Program-made: the position numbers and the translations under genes
Assembly (NCBI RefSeq): GCF_001429765.1
Contig: NZ_LMJB01000007.1
Coordinates: 370,780 to 434,779 of the forward strand
Origin: Flavobacterium sp. Root901
GTDB taxonomy: Bacteria > Bacteroidota > Bacteroidia > Flavobacteriales > Flavobacteriaceae
Direction: 5' to 3'
Length of the DNA: 64,000 nt
Notes under the pieces: generated by a model
Database searches by the model: none
Told to the model about the DNA's origin: nothing
Seen by the model: only the letters and a program-made list of their open reading frames with translations
Shown: positions 52,373 through 62,362 of the stretch, piece by piece
How the letters are laid out: every line of letters starts with the position of its first letter
Position numbering within the stretch: the stretch's first letter is position 1

Positions 52373-55372
52373 TTAGTTATTCAGCGTGAAATTTAATCCA
52401 ACAGAAATTGTTGTCGGACGAGGATAATTGTTGTACTTATCGATACCAGGCGCTGCTAATCCTGTCTGGTCAACACCGTCTTGTGCATTTAAACCAATCT
52501 CCGGATCTACTCCTTTGTATTTTGTAAATACAGCAAGGTTTTCTCCCATGATGTACATTCTCAATTTTGAATTTTTAAAGCCTAATGGCATTGTGTATCC
52601 AAGTGAAAGTGTCTGTAATCTAAAGAAAGACGCATCTTCGATCCAGTAATCTGAATATTTTGGAGAAGACGTAATTCCGCTTCCTAAGAAATCATCCGGT
52701 ACATTGTAAGATGGTAATCTTGTAGGATCGTTCAGCATCATGTTTGTGGCGTTTAAAGCTTTTTGTCCAAACATTCCGTAACCTGTAACACCAAGATCAA
52801 AATTTCCGTAAGTAAAATTCATTCCAATACCCATAGTCAAATCTGGCTGAATGTTTCCTAAATCTGTTTTATCAGCATCGACTAAAGCACTTTCTGCTAC
52901 AACATTTCCTGCTGCATTATAGTACTGAATTTTCCCGTTTTCATCAAGACCTGCATTTCTGAATCCCCAGAAAGTTCCCACCGGATATCCTTCGGCAATA
53001 ACCTGAGAATATTGTCCTGACATACCTGCTAAACCGTGCAATGAACCACTGTAAATAACATCTGTTTTATAGGTTGGATTTGATAATTTTTCAATTTTCT
53101 GAACGTTGTGTCCTAGTGTTAAATTAGCATTCCAGGTAAATTTATCTCCTCTTACAATATCAGCATTTAAAGTAAGTTCAACTCCTTTGTTAGACATTTC
53201 TCCAACGTTTGCCAGCATAGTTCCAACCAGGTATGGCGGCTGAGGAACTTCATAAGTATATAATAAATCGTGTGTATTTTTTTGGTACCATTCAAATGAA
53301 CCTGTGATTCTGTCAAAAAGACCAAAGTCAATACCAATGTTCAATTGTCTTGTAGATTCCCATTTTAAATCCGGATTTGGGTTTTGTTTTGGAGAATAAG
53401 CCAAACTCCACGTTCCTGTAACCGGATCGTAGTAACTGTCGTTTCCAACTCCTAAAATAGAAAGTGATTTGTATTCACCAATTCCGTCCTGATTACCCGT
53501 AACTCCGTAACCCACTCTTAATTTTAAAGATCCTAACCAGTCTTTTGTACCGCTCATAAAATCTTCGCTAGAAATTTTCCATGCTGCAGAGGCAGATGGG
53601 AAAGTTCCCCATTTATTATTTTCTCCAAAACGGCTAGAACCATCACGTCTTACTGTCGCTGTAAGCAGATATTTTCCGTCGTAATTGTAATTGGCACGAG
53701 CATAAAAAGAAACAAGGTTTGATTTTCCTTTATAAGAATAAACATCTCCTAAACGATAATTGTAACCTGCACCTAAGTTATTGTATCCAAAAGCATCTGT
53801 TACGAAACCGCTTCTTTGTGCTCCAAATCCCTGATAAATATTTTCAAGATAAGAATAACCGGCAAGTGCACTGATTGTATGTTTATCAATTACTTTAGAA
53901 TAATTTACATAAAGTTCTCCTTGTGCATTTGTATATTCTGCATATGTTCTCTGTGCATATCCTGCCTCCGTTCTTCCTTCCATAATAGCATAAGTTGGTT
54001 TGTAAGTTCCGCCTGCTACTGCATTATGTTCTAACGAAATATTGGCAACTGCCTGAAAATCGTTTAAGAATTTAACCTCCGTTTTAAAATAACCTAAAAG
54101 TCTGTGTCTTTCGTTATCAACTGTTCTGTTTGTCAAAATTTCAACCGGGTTTTCATAGATATTTCCTCCTACAGAAGTAAAATTTCCATTAGCATCATAA
54201 ACCGGAATTGTTGGGTTTAAGTTGTATGCACGTTCAAAAATTCTGTAATCAATTGGATGCCATTTATCGATATTGGCAAATAAACCCATATCAAATTTTA
54301 CATCTTTGTTGTCTCCAAGATATTGATAAGCGCTAACATTTCCGCTGATTCTTTCTAAACCGGATTTTTTAATAACGCCTTCATTATTTAAATATGCGAT
54401 TGAAGCTCTAAAACCGCTGTCTGCTTTTCCAGAATTAATACTTAAAGTATGTGATTGTGAAATTGCAGTCTGCTCGATTGCTTTCTGCCAGTTTGTGTTT
54501 CCGCCGTAGTCAACAGCGTCCATGTTTCCTGACTGACGAACGTAACCTCTCCATTGATTGGCAGATAAAAGATCTAAATTATCAGCCACATAACCCACGC
54601 TTGATAAACCGCTGTAAACAACAGAAACTCCTTTTGTCCCAGATTTTGTTGTAATAATGATAACTCCGTTTGCTCCTCTCGAACCATAAATAGCTGTCGC
54701 AGAAGCATCTTTAAGAACGTCAATTGATTTAATATCTGAAGGCTGAACCACATTAATATCTACACCTGCAATTCCGTCAACTACAATAAGCGGACTATTG
54801 CTTGCTGTTAATGACGTTCCTCCACGTAAACGAAGTGTTGCACCCGCAGCAGGATCACCTGAAGGACGAATGATATTTAATCCGGCCACTTTTCCCTGTA
54901 AAACCTGTTCAGTAGAAGAAATTGTTCCTTTTACTAAATTATCTGCCGTAACAGTTGAGATAGCTCCGGTTAAATCAGATTTCTTCTGCGTTCCGTATCC
55001 AACGGAAACCACCTGAACTTCTGCCAATTGATAACCGTCGTTCTGCAAACGAACTTCTAATTTTGAAGAAGCAGCTGTTATCTGTACTTTTTGAGTTGTT
55101 GATCCGATGAAAGAAACTTCGATTGAACTTCCTACGGCTACCTCAAGACTGAATTTCCCGTCAAAATCTGTAGTCGTTGCATTTCTTGTTCCGGATTCAA
55201 TTACCGATGCGCCCGGCAACACCGTACCAGAATTGTCGTAAACGGTACCTGTTACCAGCTTTTTTCCCTGAGCAAACATTCCTGCCGAAAGAAAAAGCAT
55301 GAAAATCATGAATACCAGCGATTTAGTAGTCCACATTTGATGCAGGACTATTTTTTTATTTTTACTATTCAT
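52373..55372 (-). CDS. SusC/RagA-family TonB-dependent outer membrane transporter
   Basis: The 999-residue importer has a signal peptide ending near FAQG, a carboxypeptidase-regulatory-like domain (VTGTVYDNSGTVLPGASVIE), a TonB plug (SVGYGTQKKSDLTGAISTV, RLRGGTSLTASNSPLIVVDG), and a 22-strand barrel ending VGLNFTLNN. It imports glycan bound by the partner SusD using TonB energy. The plug motif DVLKDASATAIYGSRGANGVI is canonical. It leads the operon after two surface-protein genes. Confidence 0.96.
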   Translation of the reverse strand: MNSKNKKIVLHQMWTTKSLVFMIFMLFLSAGMFAQGKKLVTGTVYDNSGTVLPGASVIESGTRNATTTDFDGKFSLEVAVGSSIEVSFIGSTTQKVQITAASSKLEVRLQNDGYQLAEVQVVSVGYGTQKKSDLTGAISTVTADNLVKGTISSTEQVLQGKVAGLNIIRPSGDPAAGATLRLRGGTSLTASNSPLIVVDGIAGVDINVVQPSDIKSIDVLKDASATAIYGSRGANGVIIITTKSGTKGVSVVYSGLSSVGYVADNLDLLSANQWRGYVRQSGNMDAVDYGGNTNWQKAIEQTAISQSHTLSINSGKADSGFRASIAYLNNEGVIKKSGLERISGNVSAYQYLGDNKDVKFDMGLFANIDKWHPIDYRIFERAYNLNPTIPVYDANGNFTSVGGNIYENPVEILTNRTVDNERHRLLGYFKTEVKFLNDFQAVANISLEHNAVAGGTYKPTYAIMEGRTEAGYAQRTYAEYTNAQGELYVNYSKVIDKHTISALAGYSYLENIYQGFGAQRSGFVTDAFGYNNLGAGYNYRLGDVYSYKGKSNLVSFYARANYNYDGKYLLTATVRRDGSSRFGENNKWGTFPSASAAWKISSEDFMSGTKDWLGSLKLRVGYGVTGNQDGIGEYKSLSILGVGNDSYYDPVTGTWSLAYSPKQNPNPDLKWESTRQLNIGIDFGLFDRITGSFEWYQKNTHDLLYTYEVPQPPYLVGTMLANVGEMSNKGVELTLNADIVRGDKFTWNANLTLGHNVQKIEKLSNPTYKTDVIYSGSLHGLAGMSGQYSQVIAEGYPVGTFWGFRNAGLDENGKIQYYNAAGNVVAESALVDADKTDLGNIQPDLTMGIGMNFTYGNFDLGVTGYGMFGQKALNATNMMLNDPTRLPSYNVPDDFLGSGITSSPKYSDYWIEDASFFRLQTLSLGYTMPLGFKNSKLRMYIMGENLAVFTKYKGVDPEIGLNAQDGVDQTGLAAPGIDKYNNYPRPTTISVGLNFTLNN

Positions 55373-55491
55373 ATGTAGTTATTTATTGTTTTTCTATCAG
55401 TCATATGTAATTCGCATATCCAATATTTGTTCAACGACTAATTTAGGATTATGCTTATTTCATTAGAATGATGTTTTAATTTGATAGTGAA

Positions 55492-56574
55492 TTATTTGTC
55501 TAAGGTTTTAAGAGGAATTGTCGTGTCTGAAATCGTTTTGTCTTTATTGTCTTTTACCAAAACATGAATTTCACTTAAAACAGGAGAATCCTTAAGTTCT
55601 GAAACCAAATTCACAAATCCTTTTATCTCTGCAGTTCCTCCGCTAAATTCACCAGAAATTGTTTTTGCACCGGCTGTAATAGTGTAAATTAATTTGTTTA
55701 CTCCCGGTTCGTTGTTTTTTCTGGACATTCCTAAGAAGTCTTTCTGGCTGATTTGCAAAGGGAAAAATCCAAATACCGGTGCTGGCGGCGGTTCGTAAGC
55801 TCCAGCATATAAAACCTGATCCGGAATTGTTCCTGCCCAGTCATCTTTTACCATAAGGAAAACTAAATTTTCCATTACATAACCGTCTGGTGCATTGTAG
55901 TATGTTTTTGGAACTAAATCCATTTTGTAGAATCCGTTTCCTAAATCTTTTAATTTGGTTTTTTCAACAATATCCGGTAACCATGACTGGTATTCTTGTT
56001 TAATATCCCAATTATTCAATCCGCTATGAATATGCACACTCGTTGCACCCGCAAATCCAGGAGCTAAATTGGCATTAAATAAGATACTTACTCCTTTATC
56101 TAAAGTTGGTTTTGTCGGATAAGCCCTGATTAATTCATTTGCAGTGTAGAAAGAAGAAAAATCAGTATATGGCATATTCGCCACATCACTTTGTTTAGAA
56201 CCGTTTTTGTTTTTCAGACGAAACCAAAATCCTGCGCTTGCTGCAATTTCTTCCGGAGTTTTAGAAAAATATAAAGTTGGAGTTAAAGTAAAGCTCCACA
56301 TTTTGTTTCCTTCATATTTTAGTTTGGCAAAATCAGATGAGTTTTCCCAGTTTCCTGCATCCGGCTCAGACGGAGACCAGATCCAGATGTATAAATCTTC
56401 GTTTTCTGCAAACGTAGTTCCGGAAAGATCAAAGTACCATGTAACTTTTTCATCATATTTGTAAACAACCGGAAATGATGACATAGGTCCCACAGCTCCT
56501 GCGGCTTCTTGTGCCTTAGTAAAATTAGGAGCCATCAAAAGGGCAAGTAAAATTGTATATAGAAATTTTTTCAT
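55492..56574 (-). CDS. Putative surface glycan-binding protein of the SusCD locus
   Basis: This 360-residue protein has a signal peptide (LYTILLALLMAPNFTKAQ) and beta-sandwich-like repeats with aromatic residues suited to sugar stacking (DLYIWIWSPSEPDAGNWENSS, FWFRLKNKNG, HIHSGLNNWDI). No catalytic motif is seen and I do not recognise a named family. Its place right before SusC, after a lipoprotein gene, matches the SusE/F-like surface glycan-binding slot. The binding role is inference. Confidence 0.6.
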   Translation of the reverse strand: MKKFLYTILLALLMAPNFTKAQEAAGAVGPMSSFPVVYKYDEKVTWYFDLSGTTFAENEDLYIWIWSPSEPDAGNWENSSDFAKLKYEGNKMWSFTLTPTLYFSKTPEEIAASAGFWFRLKNKNGSKQSDVANMPYTDFSSFYTANELIRAYPTKPTLDKGVSILFNANLAPGFAGATSVHIHSGLNNWDIKQEYQSWLPDIVEKTKLKDLGNGFYKMDLVPKTYYNAPDGYVMENLVFLMVKDDWAGTIPDQVLYAGAYEPPPAPVFGFFPLQISQKDFLGMSRKNNEPGVNKLIYTITAGAKTISGEFSGGTAEIKGFVNLVSELKDSPVLSEIHVLVKDNKDKTISDTTIPLKTLDK

Positions 56575-56582
56575 ATTACTTT

Positions 56583-57104
56583 TTAATTAATAGCATTTAA
56601 TTTGAATACATAAGTCACAAATGGAGTTCCTCCTGAAGAATGCACTAACTGAAATTCCATTTCGTCATTACTTCCCGGAACTGATGTTACTCTAAGTTCG
56701 TCTGTTTTTTGAGTTTTTGCAGCGTCGCTGTACAGGTAGATTCTTACTGCGCTGGCATTTGTCTGTTGAAAATCTGAGCTTAATTCCCAGTAGCCTTTTG
56801 GAGCAAATAAAGGAGGAACATTGCCTGTCACTTCATAACTTGTAGGTCTGTTTTTTTCGTCTACGCTGAAATTGATTTTAAAATCTTCGTAGTTAAAAAA
56901 AGTACTCAGGTTTTCTTCGCTTGGTTCGATCTTATTTGCTTTTGCAAATTCGTCAACCATTTTCAGATTTGTTAATCCCCAATTTCCATTTACTTTTTCA
57001 TAAATCGTAATCGGATCAACGTAGCTTCCGTCTTCTGTATTGTCGCAGCTAATCGCGAAAAAACACATCAATAGAGCTAACCAATAATAACTTTTACTTC
57101 TCAT
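56583..57104 (-). CDS. DUF5004-like lipoprotein, first gene of the polysaccharide operon
   Basis: The 173-residue lipoprotein (lipobox FAISCDNT) has the beta-rich opening YEKVNGNWGLTNLKMVDEFAK of DUF5004-type proteins often found in SusCD loci. A role in glycan binding at the surface is likely but not demonstrated. It starts the leftward operon and lies 474 bases from the divergent regulator; the next gene begins 8 bases after its stop. Confidence 0.65.
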   Translation of the reverse strand: MRSKSYYWLALLMCFFAISCDNTEDGSYVDPITIYEKVNGNWGLTNLKMVDEFAKANKIEPSEENLSTFFNYEDFKINFSVDEKNRPTSYEVTGNVPPLFAPKGYWELSSDFQQTNASAVRIYLYSDAAKTQKTDELRVTSVPGSNDEMEFQLVHSSGGTPFVTYVFKLNAIN

Positions 57105-57578
57105 AAATTTTTGGTTTTTGTTAGTTTTTCATCCTCTAAAAAGGACAGTACGAAACTAGATGTTAAATAAATCTAAAAAAAAATATCTGCTAAAAATCAA
57201 GATATAATTCAAACGTTTTCGTAATTAAATAATTGATTATCAATTCATTAAATTTTAATAAAAAAGATAAAAATCAAGGTCTTGTTTAGATCAAAATACG
57301 CTATTAATAATGGTAAATATGACAATATGAAAATTTTATGTGATTATTTTTTCACTATATATATATATAATTGCTTTTTATTGTATAATTGCAAATTAAT
57401 AGAGTACTTTTAACATTTTAAGACTGCTTAAAGACTTACACAGCAGGATTATAGATGAAACCGTAAAAATCTGCTCTCAATATTCTTAAAAACCGCTAAT
57501 CATCATTTTTAAGTAATTTTGCTTTAAACGAATTAACTCAAAACCATAATTATCTTACCCTAAAACCACATTACAACC
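57105..57578. other. Divergent control region of the polysaccharide locus
   Basis: This 474-base AT-rich gap separates the polysaccharide operon from its probable regulator. It includes TAATTTTG at 57514-57521 (a -7 box for the regulator, 57 bases before its ATG), TAGTTTCG on the minus strand at 57158-57151 (one mismatch from a -7 box for the operon), and a (TA)n tract near 57356. No clear operator palindrome was recognised. Confidence 0.5.
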
Positions 57579-59177
57579 ATGCAAAAAATATTTGTTCTAT
57601 ATTTTTTCATTGCGGGTTTTTCTCTAACTGCGAAAGAGACAAATCCAATTCTTGAAGAATTAGATAATGTACTGCTAAAAAAAGAAGTTTACTTAAAACA
57701 GAAATATCGCAAAATTGAAGCTTTAAAAAGAAACGTTTCAAAATATACGGTCAGCCAGAATAATGAAGAGCTGTACAATACTTATATGGCATTATTTGAG
57801 GAATATAAATCATTCAAATACGACTCGGCTTATTATTATTTAGAAGAATCAAAAATCAAGGCCAAAGTTTTAAAAGATCCAAAATATTTAGCCAAAAGCC
57901 GAATCAAAGAAGGTTTCGTTTTACTTTCTTCAGGACTTTTTAAGGAAGCAATTGATACTTTGAATGTAATTGACGATCAAAAACTGGATCAAAAAAACAA
58001 ATTTGAATATTATAATATAAAAGCCCGAGCGTATTATGATCTTGCCGATTATAACCGTGACCAGCGTTTTAATATTCATTATGTGCAGCAGGGAAATCAT
58101 TTTCTAAAAAAGGCTTTAGAATTAATTGGAACCAATACCAATGAATATTGGGCTGCCGAAAGCTTAAAACGTCTAAAACAGCAAGACTGGCGCGGTGCCG
58201 AATTTGCTTTTAGCTACTGGATCAACAATTACAATTTACCTCCTGATTATTACGGAATTGCAACCTCAAGTCTTGGTTATATTTATTCTGAAAGAGGTTA
58301 TACAAAAAAAGCGATTCAATATCTCGCACTCGCCGCTATAGCCGATGTTAAAAACGCAACGAAAGAAACTGTTGCCCTTCGAAATCTGGCCAATGAACTC
58401 TTTAAAATGGGATATCTGGACAAAGCAAACGAATATATTAATATCGCAATGGACGACGCCACTTTTTACAACGCCAGACATCGCAAAATTGAAATTTCGT
58501 CTATATTGCCTATTATCGAAAAAGCGCAGTTAAATAACGTAAAAGATAAAAATGATAAACTGGAAAGGATTATTATTTTGCTGACCATTTTAACGCTTAT
58601 TATTATTTTGTTTTCGATTATTATTTTCAAGCAATTAAAAGAGAAAAACAAAGCGAGAAAAATAATGGCGTCGTCGTATGCGCAGCTTCAGGAAATGAAT
58701 ATTAGCCTGAGCGAAGCAAATGCTATTAAAGAGGAATATATTACGTATTTTATTAAAGCGACTTCGGCTTTCATTAATAAGATTGACCATATTCAGAAAA
58801 GTACGCTTCATAAAATCATTACTAAAAAAACAGATGAAGTTATTGCGAGCCTCAAACGCTACAATGTAAAGGAAGAAAGGGAAAATCTTTTTCACCAGTT
58901 TGATGAAATCTTCCTGAAATTGTTTCCCACTTTTGTGACGGATTTTAATAATTTATTTCCAAACGATCATAAATGTATTGTAAAAAAAGGGGAACTTTTA
59001 AATACAGAATTACGCATTTTTGCCCTTTACCGACTGGGAATTCAGGACAGCAGCCAAATGGCTGAATTTCTGGAACTTTCTGTAGCTACCATTTACACCT
59101 ACAAAACCAGAATTAAAAGTAAATCAGACTTTAAAGATACTTTTGAAGAGAAAATTATGGCGATTAAAACTATATAA
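57579..59177 (+). CDS. DUF6377-type TPR and HTH membrane regulator
   Basis: The 532-residue protein has a short signal or anchor, about 290 residues of tetratricopeptide-like helical repeats (about 40-310, for example [23 protein letters not shown]), one membrane helix at 331-350 and a C-terminal coiled segment ending in a LuxR-like helix-turn-helix ([26 protein letters not shown], near 492-517). This is the layout of DUF6377-type regulators of SusCD loci: periplasmic sensing across the membrane to a cytoplasmic DNA-binding end. Its divergence from the polysaccharide operon supports that pairing. Confidence 0.85.
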   Translation: MQKIFVLYFFIAGFSLTAKETNPILEELDNVLLKKEVYLKQKYRKIEALKRNVSKYTVSQNNEELYNTYMALFEEYKSFKYDSAYYYLEESKIKAKVLKDPKYLAKSRIKEGFVLLSSGLFKEAIDTLNVIDDQKLDQKNKFEYYNIKARAYYDLADYNRDQRFNIHYVQQGNHFLKKALELIGTNTNEYWAAESLKRLKQQDWRGAEFAFSYWINNYNLPPDYYGIATSSLGYIYSERGYTKKAIQYLALAAIADVKNATKETVALRNLANELFKMGYLDKANEYINIAMDDATFYNARHRKIEISSILPIIEKAQLNNVKDKNDKLERIIILLTILTLIIILFSIIIFKQLKEKNKARKIMASSYAQLQEMNISLSEANAIKEEYITYFIKATSAFINKIDHIQKSTLHKIITKKTDEVIASLKRYNVKEERENLFHQFDEIFLKLFPTFVTDFNNLFPNDHKCIVKKGELLNTELRIFALYRLGIQDSSQMAEFLELSVATIYTYKTRIKSKSDFKDTFEEKIMAIKTI

Positions 59178-59234
59178 GGTGCTAAGGTGCTAAGGTGCTA
59201 AGGTGCTAAGGTTCTAAGATGCTAAGGTTCTAAG
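59178..59234. repeat. 8-base tandem repeat after the regulator gene
   Basis: GGTGCTAA repeats four times, then GGTTCTAA, GATGCTAA and GGTTCTAA follow: seven 8-base units in a row, starting directly after the stop codon. This is the cleanest of three arrays of the same family. Confidence 0.85.
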
Positions 59235-59256
59235 TTTTTTTATATTTTGCACAATC

Positions 59257-59358
59257 TTGTCATTTCGACGAAGGAGAAATCTCCGTAAGTAGCTCTGCAA
59301 CGAGAATCTAATCTTTGTAGAGTTTGTTGCGGAGATTTCTCCCTCGTCGAAATGACAA
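59257..59358. repeat. Inverted repeat of the TTTCGACGAAGGAG family
   Basis: The left arm TTGTCATTTCGACGAAGGAG (to 59285) and the right arm 59330-59358 are reverse complements over 29 bases with one mismatch, with a 44-base loop. It is the same block as in the tandem array at 12129-12490. It lies between two convergent genes. Confidence 0.8.
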
Positions 59359-59391
59359 ACAGGCGTTAAATCACTATTAAATATTGTCTTT

Positions 59392-60615
59392 TTATTCTGC
59401 AGACTCCAATTGTAAAATCATATTTTGATAATATCTGCTCAACGAAAATAATTGTTCTGCAAAAATCATAACCGCAAGCGGAACAAAGAAAAATATGGCT
59501 AAGTCTCTTTCGTAAAGAAAATAAGTGGTAATCATAAAAATGCGGGTATATTCAAGATAATAAATCCAATTTCGCTGCTCTAGTATTGCGCCGCAATTTA
59601 TTAAAGTGATTATAATAACTGATAAAACAAAGACTTTATCGTAAGTTTCCAGAATATCAAAATAATACGTAAAAACAGTTAATAATAAGGTACAAATTCC
59701 CAATTGTATATAAAGATAGTTTCGAAAGCGAAGTCTTTGATGCGGATTGCATTTGTCCTGAAGAAAACGTTTTTCTAATGTAGGCCGGATATCCTGATCC
59801 ATATTTGCAGGACTTCCAAAAACGGCTTTCCATCTTGCTTTAAAACCTTTTGAGCGTCTCCACAATTCGTATATTTCAAAATAATAATGAAAATGCTGCC
59901 AAAGAAAACTGTAGCTTTTTAAAGGATGTGTCAATCCGTATTTGGGTTTTTCTTCCTCTTCCTGGAAAGTTCCAAAAAGACGATCCCAAAATGTAAACAT
60001 ATCGCCGTAATTTTTATCGAGGTATTTTTCGTCAGATGCGTGATGAACACCATGCACTGAAGGTGTTACAAAAACATATTCCAGCCATTTTATTTTTCCA
60101 ACGAGCTGTGTATGAGTAAAGAAAGAATAAGCACCATGAACAACCAGCATTGTGATAACCATTGTAGGATGAAACCCGGCGAGAGGAAGTACACACCAAA
60201 ATCCAGTCCTTATTATGGCCTGAAAAGTTGTAATTCTGGCTGCGGCCGTAAAATTAAATTCTTCACTATGATGATGCACAATATGTGCTGCCCAGAAAAA
60301 ATTGACTTCATGTCCTAATCTGTGGTACCAGTACCATACAAAATCTGTGGCGAGAATCAAGGCAATCCAGACTAAAAAATTACTCGGAATATTGAAAATC
60401 CTGTAATTATCATAAATCAAATAATACAATTGATAAAAGCTTGCAGCAACAAACAAATTAATCAATCGTTCTGCAATTCCAATACTTATATTAGAAACAG
60501 AACTTTCATAATTAAAAATTTCAGGTCTCTTTTTTCGTTGTGCCAGCTTATATTCCAGAAATAAAAAAATAAAAAAAGCGGGCATTGCAAAGGCAAGAAA
60601 ATTAATATTTTTCAT
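59392..60615 (-). CDS. Sterol desaturase / fatty acid hydroxylase family protein
   Basis: The 407-residue membrane protein has the eight-histidine di-iron pattern of the fatty acid hydroxylase superfamily: HRLGH at 98-102, HIVHHH at 111-116 and HGVHH at 188-192, together with several membrane helices around residues 5-22, 50-66, 80-96, 135-162 and 310-385. These enzymes add oxygen to lipids using O2. The lipid substrate is not evident. It is a single leftward gene. Confidence 0.88.
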   Translation of the reverse strand: MKNINFLAFAMPAFFIFLFLEYKLAQRKKRPEIFNYESSVSNISIGIAERLINLFVAASFYQLYYLIYDNYRIFNIPSNFLVWIALILATDFVWYWYHRLGHEVNFFWAAHIVHHHSEEFNFTAAARITTFQAIIRTGFWCVLPLAGFHPTMVITMLVVHGAYSFFTHTQLVGKIKWLEYVFVTPSVHGVHHASDEKYLDKNYGDMFTFWDRLFGTFQEEEEKPKYGLTHPLKSYSFLWQHFHYYFEIYELWRRSKGFKARWKAVFGSPANMDQDIRPTLEKRFLQDKCNPHQRLRFRNYLYIQLGICTLLLTVFTYYFDILETYDKVFVLSVIIITLINCGAILEQRNWIYYLEYTRIFMITTYFLYERDLAIFFFVPLAVMIFAEQLFSLSRYYQNMILQLESAE

Positions 60616-60748
60616 TTTTAAAAATTACTTTTCGATTTAAAAAACTAAATGACAATCAATTAAACTAAAAAAGACATTTTCATCAATCCAATATCAAATA
60701 GAAATACATTAATATTAACCGATGAAAATAGTCTGAATTTTTATTAAT

Positions 60749-62035
60749 CTAGTTTTGTTTATAATTATCAGCTTCTAAAGTCACTTCTTTAACAGATTGT
60801 GTATCAGCCACTTTTTTCAAAGCGATAATATAAGCAGCAATTCGCGGCGTTACATTGTATTTGGCAGCAGTTCTAAATACCGTTTCAAAACCTTTTTCTA
60901 ATATGTCTTCTAAACGTTTGTTAATTTGATGAATTCTCCAGGATTCCAATAATGAATTTTGAAGCCATTCAAAATAAGAAACTGTCACACCTCCTGCATT
61001 TGCCAGAATATCCGGGACAACTAAAACATTATTGTCATGCAGAATTTTATCAGCATCTGAAGATACCGGGCCATTTGCAGCTTCAATAATTATTTTAGCG
61101 CGAATGTCTTTTGCATTTTTCTGCGTAATAACATCTTCTTTTGCAGCCGGAATTAAAACATCAACATCCAAAAGCAATAAATCTTCATGTTTGATGGCAA
61201 CAGAATTTGGATAACCTTTAATGTTTTTGTTATTCAGATTGTAATATAAAATCAACTCCGGAATATTAATTCCGTCCGGATTATAAAATGCTTCAGAAAC
61301 ATCACTTACGGCAACTATCTTAACTCCTTTTTCATATAAAAACAAGGCCGAATGCAAGCCAACATTTCCAAATCCCTGAATGGCAGCTGTAGATCTTGCC
61401 GCTCTGATTTTTAACTTTTCAAGTGCAAGCAGAGTAATAATGCTCACTCCTCTTCCTGTTGCTTCTACTCTGCCCAATGAACCTCCTGAATGCAGGTGTT
61501 TTCCGGTTACAACAGCATGAATTGTTTTGCCGTGAACCAATGAAAACTCATCCATCAGCCAGCCCATTTCATCAGGGCCTGTTCCCATATCCGGTGCCGG
61601 AACATCTTTTTCAGGACCAAAAATATCAGCCAGTGCTTTTGTGTAAGCTCTGGTAATTTTTTCTAATTCTGTTTTGGAAAGTTTTTTCGGGTCACAAATA
61701 ATGCCGCCTTTTGCTCCTCCAAAAGGAATTCCTGTTACGGCAGATTTCCAGGTCATCCAGGCTGCCAATGCTTTTACTTCATCAAGATTAACAGCATTGT
61801 CGTAACGAATTCCGCCTTTTGAGGGACCTAAAGCCGTGTTGTGAATTACGCGATATCCTTCAAAATTTTGCTCGGTTCCGTTATCTAATGTTATAGAAAA
61901 ATTGACCACAATTTGTTTTTCAGGACGCTGCAGCTTTTGCCTGATAGATTCATCTAATTTCAGAATATCGGCTGCTATATTAAACCTGTCAATCATCGAT
62001 TGAAAAGGATTCTGTTTTATAATTTCTGCACTCAT
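60749..62035 (-). CDS. gdhA: Glutamate dehydrogenase
   Basis: The 428-residue enzyme interconverts glutamate and 2-oxoglutarate plus ammonia with NAD(P). Landmarks are the substrate-pocket Lys motifs GPSKGGIRY and WKSAVTGIPFGGAKGGI, the catalytic PAPDMGTGPDEMGW, and the nucleotide-binding GFGNVG. Length and motifs fit the hexameric class of about 420-450 residues. Its leader region, 62036-62354, carries two tiny Cys/Met-rich frames and a terminator hairpin, so the gene may be attenuated. Coenzyme choice cannot be told by eye. Confidence 0.93.
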   Translation of the reverse strand: MSAEIIKQNPFQSMIDRFNIAADILKLDESIRQKLQRPEKQIVVNFSITLDNGTEQNFEGYRVIHNTALGPSKGGIRYDNAVNLDEVKALAAWMTWKSAVTGIPFGGAKGGIICDPKKLSKTELEKITRAYTKALADIFGPEKDVPAPDMGTGPDEMGWLMDEFSLVHGKTIHAVVTGKHLHSGGSLGRVEATGRGVSIITLLALEKLKIRAARSTAAIQGFGNVGLHSALFLYEKGVKIVAVSDVSEAFYNPDGINIPELILYYNLNNKNIKGYPNSVAIKHEDLLLLDVDVLIPAAKEDVITQKNAKDIRAKIIIEAANGPVSSDADKILHDNNVLVVPDILANAGGVTVSYFEWLQNSLLESWRIHQINKRLEDILEKGFETVFRTAAKYNVTPRIAAYIIALKKVADTQSVKEVTLEADNYKQN

Positions 62036-62101
62036 AGTATTTACTTTTTATTTTTTTGGTTTATCGATTTGGACTTAATGAAATGTATTTCTGAATAAAA
62101 A

Positions 62102-62179
62102 TCAGCAGCAGCACATGCAACACGGAATTTTCATCTGGCAGCAATGCATCATGCTATGTGTGTTTCTATTCGATCTCAT
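62102..62179 (-). CDS. Cys-rich 25-residue leader peptide upstream of gdhA
   Basis: The minus-strand frame from the ATG at 62179 reads MRSNRNTHSMMHCCQMKIPC followed by CMCCC and TGA at 62102-62104. Seven of 25 residues are Cys, five of them in the last six positions (CCMCCC), and five are Met. Such runs are typical of leader peptides that sense a charged-tRNA or amino-acid level by ribosome stalling. It ends 66 bases before gdhA. No protein role is claimed; chance is unlikely because of the Cys density. Confidence 0.6.
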   Translation of the reverse strand: MRSNRNTHSMMHCCQMKIPCCMCCC

Positions 62180-62204
62180 TTTTATTTATTTTTAAATAGT
62201 TCCT

Positions 62205-62235
62205 AAAAAAAGCCTTTCATGGTGCATGAAAGGCT
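62205..62235 (-). terminator. Attenuator-type terminator between two leader peptides
   Basis: AGCCTTTCATG and CATGAAAGGCT form a perfect 11-base stem with a GTG loop (62211-62235), followed leftward by a T tract (62210-62205). It lies between the two leader frames, 32 bases after the first and 25 bases before the second, upstream of gdhA. Confidence 0.8.
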
Positions 62236-62267
62236 AAAAAAAAAATAACTAACAAGTACTTTCTCTA

Positions 62268-62354
62268 TTAACGCCATTTCATCGCATTGTTTGAAATGCA
62301 GCACATCGTCAGACTGCACATAAACGGGATGATATTTAGACTATAGTTTTTCAT
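62268..62354 (-). CDS. Cys/Met-containing 28-residue leader peptide
   Basis: The frame from the ATG at 62354 reads MKNYSLNIIPFMCSLTMCCI and ends SNNAMKWR before TAA at 62268-62270. It holds three Cys and four Met. With a -7 box (TAGATTTG) ending nine bases before the ATG, it would be the first codons of the transcript or nearly so. The terminator hairpin follows it by 32 bases, a layout typical of an attenuation leader. Confidence 0.55.
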   Translation of the reverse strand: MKNYSLNIIPFMCSLTMCCISNNAMKWR

Positions 62355-62362
62355 TGTTATTG

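Noticed and set aside
57350..57372. TATA-rich tract as an origin or integration site
   Set aside because: Only a short (TA)n run in an AT-rich control region; no DnaA boxes or paired sites.
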